The notes under the pieces: model-generated | The model's database searches: none | The model's input: only the letters and a program-made list of their open reading frames with translations | Told to the model about the DNA's origin: nothing | Part shown: one piece after another, positions 56,671 through 64,000 of the stretch | How positions within the stretch are numbered: position 1 is the stretch's first letter | Layout: each line of letters begins with the position of its first letter | Translations under genes and position numbers: made by a program | Assembly: GCA_004193285.1 (NCBI GenBank) | Contig: SECP01000030.1 | Coordinates: 38,808 to 102,807, forward strand | Origin: Myxococcales bacterium | Lineage (GTDB): Bacteria > Myxococcota_A > Polyangia > Polyangiales > Polyangiaceae | Direction: 5' to 3' | DNA: 64,000 nucleotides

Positions 56671-57225
56671 TCAAGGTTTCTCGAGCTCACGCTCGAGCGC
56701 CGAGACCAGCACCGGCGCGTCAGGGGTCACGTCCGGCGCGAAGCGCGCAACCACCTCGCCCGCGCGGCTCACCAAAAACTTCTCGAAATTCCACAGAATT
56801 TCGTTCGGCGCGCCTACCTCGATGCCGTAGCCCACCAGCTTGCCGCGAAAGTCAGTGCCGGGCAGCTGCGTCGCTTCGGGCTGCGCGGCGGTGAGGGCGG
56901 CGTAGAGCGGATGCTGTCCCAGGCCTTTGACGATGATCTTCGAGAACATCGGGAAGCTCACGTCGTATTGGGTCGAGCAAAAATCTTTGATCTCCTGCTC
57001 CGTTCCAGGCTCTTGCGCGCCAAACTCATTGGCAGGGAAGCCGAGCACCTCGAAGCCCCGTGCGTGGTACTTCCGGTAGAGCGCTTCGAGCGCCTCGTAC
57101 TGGGGAGTGAGCCCGCACTTGGAGGCGACATTCACGACTAGTCGCACTTTGTGCCCGTAGCTGGCGAGCGACGCGGGGAGTCCGTCGATGGTGGTCACGG
57201 AGATGCTTTCGAGGGCGCTGGTCAT
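56671..57225 (-). CDS. Glutathione peroxidase family protein
   Basis: A 184-residue thiol peroxidase. The peroxidatic cysteine is C37 in VVNVASKCGLTPQYE. The second family block reads VLGFPANEFGAQEPGT, where the usual Gln is Glu (E67) and the Cys of FPCNQF is absent. The Trp/Asn block is LWNFEKFLV. It reduces peroxides, in bacteria usually with thioredoxin. The Gln-to-Glu change is seen in other bacterial members and need not abolish activity. ATG 57225 (MTSALES) is chosen because residues upstream in the same frame are Ala/Gly-rich shadow. Confidence 0.9.
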   Translation of the reverse strand: MTSALESISVTTIDGLPASLASYGHKVRLVVNVASKCGLTPQYEALEALYRKYHARGFEVLGFPANEFGAQEPGTEQEIKDFCSTQYDVSFPMFSKIIVKGLGQHPLYAALTAAQPEATQLPGTDFRGKLVGYGIEVGAPNEILWNFEKFLVSRAGEVVARFAPDVTPDAPVLVSALERELEKP

Positions 57226-57317
57226 GGCCGGAGACGCTGCGGCTGCACCGGCGCGCTGACAAGCCCCCCCCGCGCGCTCACTCCCGACCCCAACGCCAAG
57301 GCGGGCAAACACGCGAG

Positions 57318-57701
57318 CTAGCGAGCCTTGCGCGCTCGCTTTTCCTTCGGCGGCGCGGCCTTACCAGCGCGCTTCGGCTTGGGCTTCGGAGCATTCGCAC
57401 GCGCGTGCGCCGCTAGCAGCGCCTCTTTGAAGGTGGCGGCGTCGATCGCGCGCAAGTCGCACCGGGTAAAGCCCATCCGACCCCAACCCCCGGGTACGGG
57501 GGCGATGGCGTGCGGCGCGAGCTCACAAAAGCGCGCCTGCAGCTCGAGGTCGAACGCAAAATTCATGTCGGCGCCGTTCAGCGCCAGCGTCGCGAAGGTG
57601 CGGCGCGGGGTGCGAAACGCGATGCGATCGAAATGCGGGTAAGACGAGGCATTCTCGAGTGACAGCGCGAGGGTCTTCGCGCGAGCAGGCGTGACGGCCA
57701 T
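57318..57701 (-). CDS. MmcQ/YjbR-family protein
   Basis: A 127-residue protein of the MmcQ/YjbR fold. It starts MAVTPARAKTLALSLENASS, then has YPHFDRIAFRTPRRTFATLA, a Met-rich strand NFAFDLELQARFCEL, and GGWGRMGFTRCDLRAIDAATF. The C-terminus is Lys/Arg/Pro/Ala-rich (KPKPKRAGKAAPPKEKRARK), unusual for the family and probably a nucleic-acid-binding tail. Family members have a double-wing DNA-binding-like fold but no defined function. Confidence 0.85.
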   Translation of the reverse strand: MAVTPARAKTLALSLENASSYPHFDRIAFRTPRRTFATLALNGADMNFAFDLELQARFCELAPHAIAPVPGGWGRMGFTRCDLRAIDAATFKEALLAAHARANAPKPKPKRAGKAAPPKEKRARKAR

Positions 57702-57823
57702 GAGCCCATCCTCGGCGGTGTCACGCCCAGACTCAACCCGCTTCGCACGCCCACGTGCGGGCCAGCCTGAGCAAAAGCTCGTCCTCGGATAGGACTTCGA
57801 AGGCGCGGCTAGGACGTGCGCGC

Positions 57824-57829
57824 TAACCT
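57824..57829 (+). promoter_or_regulatory. TAnnnT -10-like element, 6 nt before ATG
   Basis: TAACCT, then GGCGGT, then ATG 57836; no -35 of note. Confidence 0.4.
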
Positions 57830-57835
57830 GGCGGT

Positions 57836-58786
57836 ATGAAATGGGGACCGGTGTGGCTGCTCGTCGGTGCTCTCGGCTGCGGCAGAAACGAAGTCTCTCC
57901 AGCCGGAGACCAAACCGGAGGCGCAAGCGGAACCGGAGGCGGCACCGGAGCAGCCGGCAGTAGTGGAACGAGCTCCGAGTGCGCGCTAACTTTCGAAGGC
58001 CAGTCCGAGCCGCGCTTCGAGCAGCCGGCGAGCCGAGTTCGCGTGTTCGCCGGCTCGTACTTCACGGTGGTGGAAGCCGCGTTCCTGGATGGGCCGCGGC
58101 CAGAGCTTCATACGGAGGCCGAGCGCAGCGGAGACTGTCGAATGCTCACCTACGACTCTCCGTCGTTCTGCGACCCCGCGTGCGAAAATCCCGAGATTTG
58201 CATCGGCGGCGCCTGCGAGCGCTTTCCGGAGCCGGTGTCCGCCGGCGCGCTCTCGGTGGAGCTCGGCGCGGACCAAAAGGTGGAGGTGCCCCCGAGCAAC
58301 GTGGGCCGCTACTACTGGGGCACGGAAGACTTCGGTTACGACGTGGTGCCCTCCGTCAACGTGAGCGCTCCGGGTGAGGTGGCGCCCGGCTTCGAGCTCG
58401 CCGCGTGCCTCTCGCCGGCGCCGCAGCCGACCACCGAATGGAACGAGCTCCTCGAGCAGCGCGCGCCCGGGGAAGACGTGGTGCTTGCCTGGTCGAACCC
58501 GGTGGAGACCGCGCGCGTCTACCTGCGCATGACGACCTGCATCGGCACCCACGGCGGCATCTCTCCCGTCGAGATCGAGTGCGAGGGCAAGGACGTAGGC
58601 AAGCTCACCTTACCCGGAGTCTTCCTGGACGCCCTGTACGAGCAAGGCTGGGGCCGCGGTGAATGCGGCACGAACGACGTCTGGCGCTACCACGCGACCG
58701 AGCTCGGCTCGGGCGACGCGGCGGTGCAGCTGCGGGCCGAGTCCGGCGCCTCCTTCTACTTTCAGCCGCGCCTCGGCGGCCCCTGA
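57836..58786 (+). CDS. Lipoprotein with Cys-rich segment
   Basis: A 316-residue predicted lipoprotein. The signal MKWGPVWLLVGALGC has lipobox GALGC (Cys 15), followed by a short Gly/Ser/Thr linker (about 22-45). A Cys-rich segment CDPACENPEICIGGAC (about 113-128) is of the EGF-like kind often seen in myxobacterial secreted proteins. The rest is beta-rich, with DVVPSVNVSAPGE and VYLRMTTCIGTHG, and is not recognised. ATG 57836 is supported by the -10-like element 6 nt upstream. Confidence 0.8.
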   Translation: MKWGPVWLLVGALGCGRNEVSPAGDQTGGASGTGGGTGAAGSSGTSSECALTFEGQSEPRFEQPASRVRVFAGSYFTVVEAAFLDGPRPELHTEAERSGDCRMLTYDSPSFCDPACENPEICIGGACERFPEPVSAGALSVELGADQKVEVPPSNVGRYYWGTEDFGYDVVPSVNVSAPGEVAPGFELAACLSPAPQPTTEWNELLEQRAPGEDVVLAWSNPVETARVYLRMTTCIGTHGGISPVEIECEGKDVGKLTLPGVFLDALYEQGWGRGECGTNDVWRYHATELGSGDAAVQLRAESGASFYFQPRLGGP

Positions 58787-58789
58787 GCT

Positions 58790-60295
58790 TCAACCCGTGT
58801 ACGAGTCGTCCTGCTCGATGCGAGACAGCACCCAGTCGAACTCACCAGCGGTAACCTTGATGCGGCAGTACTCGCAGGTGCCCGCCATGCCGATGCGCAA
58901 GGGGGCGCCGCAGTTCGGGCAGTTGGTGTCCCCGCGCGAGGCGCCGCGACGCGCGGTGCCGCGAATCCAGGTCCAGTACTCGGAGTAGGTGCGCGGCCGA
59001 GTCTTGCTCCCGCTGAGCAGCTTGCCGTCGTCGCCAATCGTGTAGTCCACGCTCGTCGCGAACAGACGCACCGTGATCGCGTCGTAGTGCTTGTCGCTGG
59101 TAGCGCTCGCCAAATCGATGCGCAAGATGCGCGCGTTCTCGGTCACGTTCCGGCAGCGGGAGGCGACGTACAGGTCTATCCAGTACAGCATCGACTGAAA
59201 CGAGTTGTCGGACACGTACGGACGAATCCGTAGCGGGTCCCGCCCGGACCAGGCGATCTGCAGCTCACCAAAAACGTGGGCGATGCGAGCCGTGAAGCCC
59301 TGCCAGTGCAGCGAAGGGTCGCGCTGCTGCATCTCCTGAAAGCGCTGCGGCGCCGTCGGATCCGCGATCGTCGGCAGCTCCGTGCCTGCCTCCGCAACGT
59401 TTCCGGTCAAGAGCGGGCCACGGGGCTCGCGGCTGAGGCTGGTGACGGAGGCGACCATCCAATCGAAACGACCGAAGCCGACCTGCTGCCGGCAGTAGCT
59501 GCACTCGGTGCCGTGCAGGGCCTCCAGCGGCGCGCCACAGTTCGGGCAATCCAGCTTGCTGGCGCGCGCGAACGGCCGGCTCTTCGCGGTGTGTGAGCGA
59601 GTGAGCGAGAGGCGATCCACCACGTAGTAGCGGTGTTGCTGCCCGGTCTTGAGCACCTCCACGTAGTTGGCCTCCACCTCGAGCTCGACCTGAATCGCAG
59701 CCGTGCCCAGGCCAGAGAACCCCACGTAGCGCAGCGCGCCGATCACGATGCCCTGCACGTCCGCGAGTGACGGATTCTCGAGCGCCGGCGGCAAACCGGG
59801 AGCCAGGTAGGCGGCAAGAGGCCCGGTACCGAGGGCGCGGGAACGCTGAAGCGCCGCGTACAGCATGTAAACGAAGTCCTCGAACAGCACGAGCGAGAAC
59901 TCCGGGTCCACGCTGCGCAGCTGCGATAGCTCGCGTCGCGCGGCAGGCGCGTCTTCGTGGACGGTCTCCACCCGTGACACGTCTGGCTTCGTGGTGGACC
60001 ACGCCTTCATGCCGCGCTGGATCGCGGCCCGCACGACCATGACGACGACCACCAAAATGACGAGCGGAATGCCGATGCTCGGGTGCTCGATGACGAGCAG
60101 AAACAGCAGATCGAACAGCACGCCGCCGTCGCCGCCGCCCCCACCGCCGCTGCGCGAGCTGCCGCTGGAGCGCGAGCCGCCCGAATAGGAGTGACCGCCG
60201 CCGGGCCGCGCGAGCGCCACGCCGCTGACGACCAGCACGAGCACGATGAGGAGCAGGGGCCACACCCACCGGTAGCGGCGAAGCCAGGCCGTCAT
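58790..60295 (-). CDS. Tim44-like domain membrane protein with two zinc ribbons
   Basis: A 501-residue protein. An N-terminal signal/anchor (about 8-28) is followed by a Gly/Ser tract (GGGHSYSGGSRSSGSSRSGG), a second membrane segment (about 58-88), and a Tim44-like domain (about 110-250 and part of 300-430). A first zinc ribbon CPNCGAPLEALHGTECSYC lies near 256, and a second, CPNCGAPLRIGMAGTCEYC, near 465. The ribbons suggest a cytosolic or mixed orientation. Bacterial Tim44-like proteins are poorly understood and may assist membrane insertion or transport. Its ATG overlaps the stop of the upstream TPM gene (ATGA). Confidence 0.85.
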   Translation of the reverse strand: MTAWLRRYRWVWPLLLIVLVLVVSGVALARPGGGHSYSGGSRSSGSSRSGGGGGGDGGVLFDLLFLLVIEHPSIGIPLVILVVVVMVVRAAIQRGMKAWSTTKPDVSRVETVHEDAPAARRELSQLRSVDPEFSLVLFEDFVYMLYAALQRSRALGTGPLAAYLAPGLPPALENPSLADVQGIVIGALRYVGFSGLGTAAIQVELEVEANYVEVLKTGQQHRYYVVDRLSLTRSHTAKSRPFARASKLDCPNCGAPLEALHGTECSYCRQQVGFGRFDWMVASVTSLSREPRGPLLTGNVAEAGTELPTIADPTAPQRFQEMQQRDPSLHWQGFTARIAHVFGELQIAWSGRDPLRIRPYVSDNSFQSMLYWIDLYVASRCRNVTENARILRIDLASATSDKHYDAITVRLFATSVDYTIGDDGKLLSGSKTRPRTYSEYWTWIRGTARRGASRGDTNCPNCGAPLRIGMAGTCEYCRIKVTAGEFDWVLSRIEQDDSYTG

Positions 60296-60936
60296 CAGCG
60301 CACCTCGTCCGGCAGCTCGTTCACGTCGTCCGCCGCGCGCGGCAGCGTGTCCGCCAAGATGGGTCCGAGTCGCTCCAGCGCGGCCTCGAAGCCGAGCAAG
60401 TCGCGACGCTTCACCGCGCTAGAGAGCGCTTCGCACGCCTCCCCCCACGCCGCCCCGAGCTTCGCTACGTCTATCCCGACATCCGTCACCACGAGCGCGC
60501 GCTGCTCGAAGGTCGACGCGAACACCAAAATGCCAGTCCGACCGGAAGTGCGCGAGATGCCGAGGTCGAAGAAGGCGGCGTGCGCGGCGTCGCGGACGCA
60601 TCGCGCGAGCGTCTTCTCGCGCACCCCCGCGCGGAGCAGGGCGGACACGTTGAATGCGAGCGCGAGGCCGAGCCCGAAGCCGAGCGCGCCGTCCAGCGCG
60701 ATCTCGGCGACAGTGAAAACCTCCGGCGTGACGAGCAAGTACAGCGCGACCAGCCCCCCGAGCACGAAGCCCCAGTGGTAGGCGGCAACGCGGTAATCTC
60801 CCGAGCGGCGCCGGACCGCTACCACCAGCTCGGCCGATGTCTGGCTCTCCACCGCCTTCACGGAGCGGGCAGTGCTCAGCTTCGCTTCTTCCCGAAAAAA
60901 ATCCGCCTCGGCCACGTTCGAAAGCGAACCATACAC
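60295..60936 (-). CDS. TPM-domain membrane protein
   Basis: A 213-residue protein with the N-terminal part of a TPM (DUF477) domain (VESQTSAELVVAVRRRSGDY). It is split by two hydrophobic helices (about 60-85 and 90-115), and the domain completes with GILVFASTFEQRALVVTDVGID. TPM domains act as phosphatases in the photosystem II repair protein TLP18.3 and are often found in operon with GGGS-tailed membrane proteins, as here. GTG 60936 is chosen; a longer frame from 61041 would overlap the divergent lipoprotein start. It is the first gene of a unit with the Tim44-like gene. Confidence 0.78.
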   Translation of the reverse strand: MYGSLSNVAEADFFREEAKLSTARSVKAVESQTSAELVVAVRRRSGDYRVAAYHWGFVLGGLVALYLLVTPEVFTVAEIALDGALGFGLGLALAFNVSALLRAGVREKTLARCVRDAAHAAFFDLGISRTSGRTGILVFASTFEQRALVVTDVGIDVAKLGAAWGEACEALSSAVKRRDLLGFEAALERLGPILADTLPRAADDVNELPDEVR

Positions 60937-61023
60937 GCGTTCTACGAGCGAGCCGCAAGTACGGCTTTGACTCGGGGCGGCGCGGCTGGGAAAGTTCGAA
61001 GGCAGCCCTCGGCTGCGTTCATC

Positions 61024-61866
61024 ATGCTCCCCCCGATCCATCGCGCCGTGTGCTGCGTTCTGCTCGCGCTTGGTTGCTCCTCCGGGCCGGCGGAGCTCGC
61101 TGGCGCGGCGGGGGCGCCGCCGGCGCGGCAGCGGGCCAAGCCCTCCCTCACTCCGGCCAAGGTTGCAGACCCCGAGCCCGCGGAGTCTGCGGGAGGCGCG
61201 CTAGGCTCCGGGGGCGCGCCCGCCGAACCGACCGAACCGACTGACGTGAGCTGCGAGCGCAGCCAGTTCGTGCTGCGGCCGGACGTTTCGAATGCGCGGG
61301 ACCTGGGCGGCGTTCCACTCGCCTCCGGCGCGGTCGCGTGCGGCGCGGTGTTCCGGGGGCCGCCGCTGCGTCTCAGCGAGGAGGGCTGTCAGGAGCTCAC
61401 GTCGCTAGGCATCCGCACGGTGGTGGACTTGCGGACGGAAGGCGAGCGCCTCGGCTCGCCGCAGTCTGAGTGTGTAGCCGCCAGCGTCGTCCCCGCACCC
61501 CTGCCGGTACCTTACGGCTTGGGCCCGGAGGATTACCTGCGGGACCTGAACACGGACGAGTCGGTCGCAAAGGTGTTTCACACCTTCGGCGACCCCGAAG
61601 CCTACCCAATCTACTTTCATTGCACGTACGGGCGCGATCGCACCGGCGTCATCGGCGCGCTCCTCCTGCTCACGCTCGGGGCAACGCGGCAGACGGTGAT
61701 GGACGAATACCTGCTCTCCGCGCCGAACGTCGGCGCCTACCCGGACGCGCTCGAGGCGGTGCTGAGCGAGGTAGAAGCGCGCGGCGGCCCCACGCAAACG
61801 CTCTTGGACCTGGGCATCACGGAAGACGAGCTCGCGGTGCTGCGTGCTCGGGCGGTAGCGGAGTAG
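61024..61866 (+). CDS. Secreted tyrosine-phosphatase-like lipoprotein
   Basis: A 280-residue lipoprotein with signal MLPPIHRAVCCVLLALGC (lipobox about Cys 18), a Pro/Ala/Gly linker to about residue 75, and a dual-specificity/tyrosine phosphatase domain (about 80-280). The P-loop is FHCTYGRDRTG (nucleophile C200, Arg 206), and the family opener SNARDLGG is present near 92. RTVVDLRTEGERL completes the fold. It should dephosphorylate Tyr, phosphoinositide or another phosphoester outside the cytosol. It is divergent from the TPM gene. Confidence 0.88.
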   Translation: MLPPIHRAVCCVLLALGCSSGPAELAGAAGAPPARQRAKPSLTPAKVADPEPAESAGGALGSGGAPAEPTEPTDVSCERSQFVLRPDVSNARDLGGVPLASGAVACGAVFRGPPLRLSEEGCQELTSLGIRTVVDLRTEGERLGSPQSECVAASVVPAPLPVPYGLGPEDYLRDLNTDESVAKVFHTFGDPEAYPIYFHCTYGRDRTGVIGALLLLTLGATRQTVMDEYLLSAPNVGAYPDALEAVLSEVEARGGPTQTLLDLGITEDELAVLRARAVAE

Positions 61867-61878
61867 CGCGGCCGCGGC

Positions 61879-62913
61879 TCAGGCGTCCGCCGTGTCCCAC
61901 TCTACCTGGTAGCTCAGCCCCAGGTTCACGATGCGCTGAATCAAAACCGGGTACTCCACCCCGCCCGCCTTCGCGCTCTGCGCGAAGTCCTCCGCGCGCT
62001 GCAGGTCCGGGTTGGGGTTCGCTTCCAGCACGTACACTTTGCCGTCGGGTGCGAGCCGAAAGTCGATGCGCGCGTAGCCGCTCATCTTGAGCACCCGGTA
62101 AATGTTCGTACTAATCTTCAAGATTTGCTCGGACATGCCCGGGGGCAGCTCCGCCGCAGCCGTATCGATGTGGTACTTGCGTTGATACGCGAGGTCCCAC
62201 TTCACCTTGCGGGTGGCAATGCGCGGGGCTTTGTCCGGCAGCTGGTCCATCATCATTTCCCACACCGGGAAGGCGTGGAGCCGCCGATTGCCGACCACGC
62301 CCACGTACAGCTCGCGGCCGTCGATGTATTCTTCCGCGATCACGTCCACGCCGAAGGTTTCGTGCATGAACGCGACGCGCTCTTCCAGCTTTTCATCGCT
62401 CGTCACGAGCGATGCTTGCGAGATTCCGAGCGAGGCCTCCTCGTACAAGGACTTGACTACGAGCGGGTAGCTCAGCTTGCGCGGCCGGCGCGCCTTCCTG
62501 CCCAAGGGGAAGACCGCAAAGCGCGGTACCCGAATGCGATGAAACGCCAGCAGCTGCTTGGAAATCGCTTTGTCCCGCGCGAGCAGCAAACCGGTGGGGT
62601 TGCAGCCGGTGTAGCGCTTGCGCAGGAGCTCCAGATAGCTGACCACGTGCTGGTCGTAGACGGCGACGCCGTGAAAATGCACCAGCAGGTTGAAGGCGAT
62701 GTCCGGCTGCAGCTCGGCGAACGCCCGTCGAATCGGCCCAAGATCGCTGCCCACGCCCAGCCGGTGCACTTCGTGGCCTAGCTCCTCCAGGCCCTGAATC
62801 ACGTCGTACTCGGTGCGAAAGTCCGCGAGCTGCTTTTCCGACAAGCCGCTGATGTCGGCGGGAGGCACGAGATCTTCGTGCATCAATACGAGTACTTTGA
62901 GCTTCTTCCTCAT
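61879..62913 (-). CDS. ATP-grasp ligase (D-Ala-D-Ala ligase-like)
   Basis: A 344-residue cytosolic ATP-grasp protein. It opens MRKKLKVLVLMHEDLVPP, with a pre-ATP-grasp Rossmann-like domain to about 110. The ATP-grasp fold has LSYPLVVKSLYEEASLGISQ (nucleotide Lys), EEYIDGRELYVGVVG, and the metal site GYARIDFRLAPDGKVYVLEANPNPDL (residues about 290-316; the Asp, Glu and Asn bind Mg2+). It joins an acyl-phosphate to an amine, as in D-Ala-D-Ala or peptide ligation; the substrate is unknown. Its ATG overlaps the stop of the metallopeptidase gene (ATGA), and this pair appears in other proteobacteria. Confidence 0.88.
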   Translation of the reverse strand: MRKKLKVLVLMHEDLVPPADISGLSEKQLADFRTEYDVIQGLEELGHEVHRLGVGSDLGPIRRAFAELQPDIAFNLLVHFHGVAVYDQHVVSYLELLRKRYTGCNPTGLLLARDKAISKQLLAFHRIRVPRFAVFPLGRKARRPRKLSYPLVVKSLYEEASLGISQASLVTSDEKLEERVAFMHETFGVDVIAEEYIDGRELYVGVVGNRRLHAFPVWEMMMDQLPDKAPRIATRKVKWDLAYQRKYHIDTAAAELPPGMSEQILKISTNIYRVLKMSGYARIDFRLAPDGKVYVLEANPNPDLQRAEDFAQSAKAGGVEYPVLIQRIVNLGLSYQVEWDTADA

Positions 62914-64000
62914 CGCGGAAAATGGTGGTGCCCGCGATTCAAGTACTTGAACGTCTGCGTGGCGACCAGCAGCATCGCGTCTCGCTTGACGTGCGCGGCG
63001 CCAGAGGCGACGACGAGCCCCAGCTCCTCGGTGCGTTCGATGATCTCGGCGAGCACGCGATCCACCGCATATTGATACTCGCCCGTCCACCGGGATACCA
63101 GCTTTCGGATCTCGGCCCGCTCTTTGCGCAAGAAGGCAGCCGCGAGGCGCTCACGAGGCGAACCGGTCGGCTCCGAGAAAAGACGTTTCAGATCACGATC
63201 GTACGTCTTACGTAGGGCGAGCCGGTAGCGGGCGCGCTTTTGGCGGTAGTGCTCGCCGAGCGTTTGCTTCAGCTCCGCGATGGGCTCGATGCGATCGCGC
63301 ACGCGGCGCGTCGGCTTTTCGCCCTCGATGTCGCGCATGAGCTCGTCCAAATAACGTAGCTTCTCCAGCGCGGCCCAGCCGCGGTAGCGGCTTCGCCAGC
63401 GAGAGGTCGGATCGAGCCACACTGCGAAGGTCTCCGCGAAGTCTTCGGCGGGGTGGCTCTGCGCGTACCAGAGCTCCAAATGCCGCACGAAGCGCTTGCT
63501 GTACGGCTTGGGCTGGTAGTGGCTCACGTAGTGGCTGTCGAAGCGACCGAACATGTCGCGCCAATCCGGGCGATCGTGCAGCACGTAGGCGTTGTCGAGC
63601 GCGTGGGCGGTCTCGTGCCTCATCAGCTGCAGGCACGAGCGCGCGGTGCCGCCTTCCACCTCGTGCATCTGCCGGTGCTCCAGCTCCACCAGCCGCGGGT
63701 GCGCGAGGTAAAACGGAATCGCGAAGCCGGGCACGCCATCGGGCGAGAACCACTCCGTGGAGAGCCACACGTGCGGGCGAAATTCCAAGCCGCGCTCGGC
63801 GAGCTCCGCGTAGATGCGCTCCACGCGCGCCTCGAGCTCGGTGCCGGTGATGCTCAGCTTCAGATCACAGAGCCGCAGCTCGAGCAGCTCCGCGTCTTCC
63901 AGCTGCGCCCAGGCGCGCGCAGGCCAGCGCAGCGCGGCGGCGGGGCGCAGCTGGAAGACGCGGAGCTGCTCGAGCTGCGGCTCTGTGATCTGAAGCTGAG
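62910..64000 (-). CDS. Putative zinc metallopeptidase, N-terminus beyond window
   Basis: This gene runs off the right edge; the frame is open through 64000 with no stop. The zinc motif HETAH (63617-63603) lies within LMRHETAHALDNAYVLHDRP, followed by the probable third ligand Glu in EDFAETFAVWLDP. Other family blocks are STEWFSPDGVPGFAIPFYLA and YAQSHPAEDFAETF. The frame reads TELEARVERIYAELAERGLE across the GTG at 63824, so that GTG is internal. It is soluble as far as visible. It is translationally coupled to the ATP-grasp ligase, suggesting a joint make-or-break peptide chemistry. Confidence 0.85.
   Translation of the reverse strand, partial: QLQITEPQLEQLRVFQLRPAAALRWPARAWAQLEDAELLELRLCDLKLSITGTELEARVERIYAELAERGLEFRPHVWLSTEWFSPDGVPGFAIPFYLAHPRLVELEHRQMHEVEGGTARSCLQLMRHETAHALDNAYVLHDRPDWRDMFGRFDSHYVSHYQPKPYSKRFVRHLELWYAQSHPAEDFAETFAVWLDPTSRWRSRYRGWAALEKLRYLDELMRDIEGEKPTRRVRDRIEPIAELKQTLGEHYRQKRARYRLALRKTYDRDLKRLFSEPTGSPRERLAAAFLRKERAEIRKLVSRWTGEYQYAVDRVLAEIIERTEELGLVVASGAAHVKRDAMLLVATQTFKYLNRGHHHFPR

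Overview
The window is very GC-rich and densely coded, with strong G/C bias at codon third positions. It looks like a chromosome segment of a myxobacterium (Myxococcota; a Polyangiales-type genome is my inference). The reasons are the eukaryote-like Ser/Thr kinases, many lipoproteins with Gly/Ser/Ala-rich linkers behind the lipobox, a fibro-slime domain protein, an FHA/enhancer-binding-protein-like regulator, a large SARP/BTAD-ATPase regulator and a family B DNA polymerase. I see no rRNA, tRNA, CRISPR array, insertion sequence, integrase or prophage.

Layout. 1-7.1 kb: a partial secreted protein, a membrane Ser/Thr kinase, a protein with a histone-H1-like tail, a repeat-bearing intergenic region, then a tight MscS / soluble MgtE-CBS / MgtE operon. 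7.4-14.7 kb: NDH-2 NADH dehydrogenase, an anchored conserved protein, folE, a Ppx/GppA phosphatase, a hybrid histidine kinase and argJ. 14.7-24.2 kb: a degenerate FHA-AAA protein, a CPA1 antiporter, a SARP-like regulator with a DUF4242 gene, divergent from a ferritin-like diiron protein and an OsmC protein, then a DUF72 gene. 24.2-38.3 kb: lipoproteins, small Cys-rich zinc proteins, MFS and MATE transporters, a MAPEG protein, an S1-type RNA-binding protein, an SDR, a PhyH dioxygenase and a VOC protein. 38.4-50.7 kb: an orphan substrate-binding lipoprotein, a menB-like gene, a HEAT-like/kinase fusion, a carboxypeptidase-regulatory-like lipoprotein and a fibro-slime lipoprotein, an HTH-zinc-ribbon regulator, MsrQ and PolB. 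50.6-64 kb: an HtrA-type protease, a methyltransferase divergent from an AraC regulator, an 11-module EF-hand/collagen-like lipoprotein, a glutathione peroxidase, a YjbR protein, Tim44-like and TPM-domain membrane proteins, a phosphatase lipoprotein, and an ATP-grasp/metallopeptidase pair cut by the right edge.

How the genes work together. There is no single large pathway. The region is a series of short operons for envelope, signalling and stress functions. The clearest functional units are the ion-channel/Mg transport operon (3.0-6.0 kb), the divergent SARP/diiron/OsmC locus (18.2-23.0 kb), the Tim44-like/TPM pair (58.8-60.9 kb) and the ATP-grasp/metallopeptidase pair (61.9-64 kb).

A recurring regulatory signature runs through the window. 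At about 15 genes a TAnnnT (-10-like) hexamer sits only 6-12 nt upstream of the start codon, usually without a Shine-Dalgarno sequence. This suggests widespread leaderless or near-leaderless transcription beside a minority of Shine-Dalgarno-led or coupled genes. Some start codons here were chosen on that basis.
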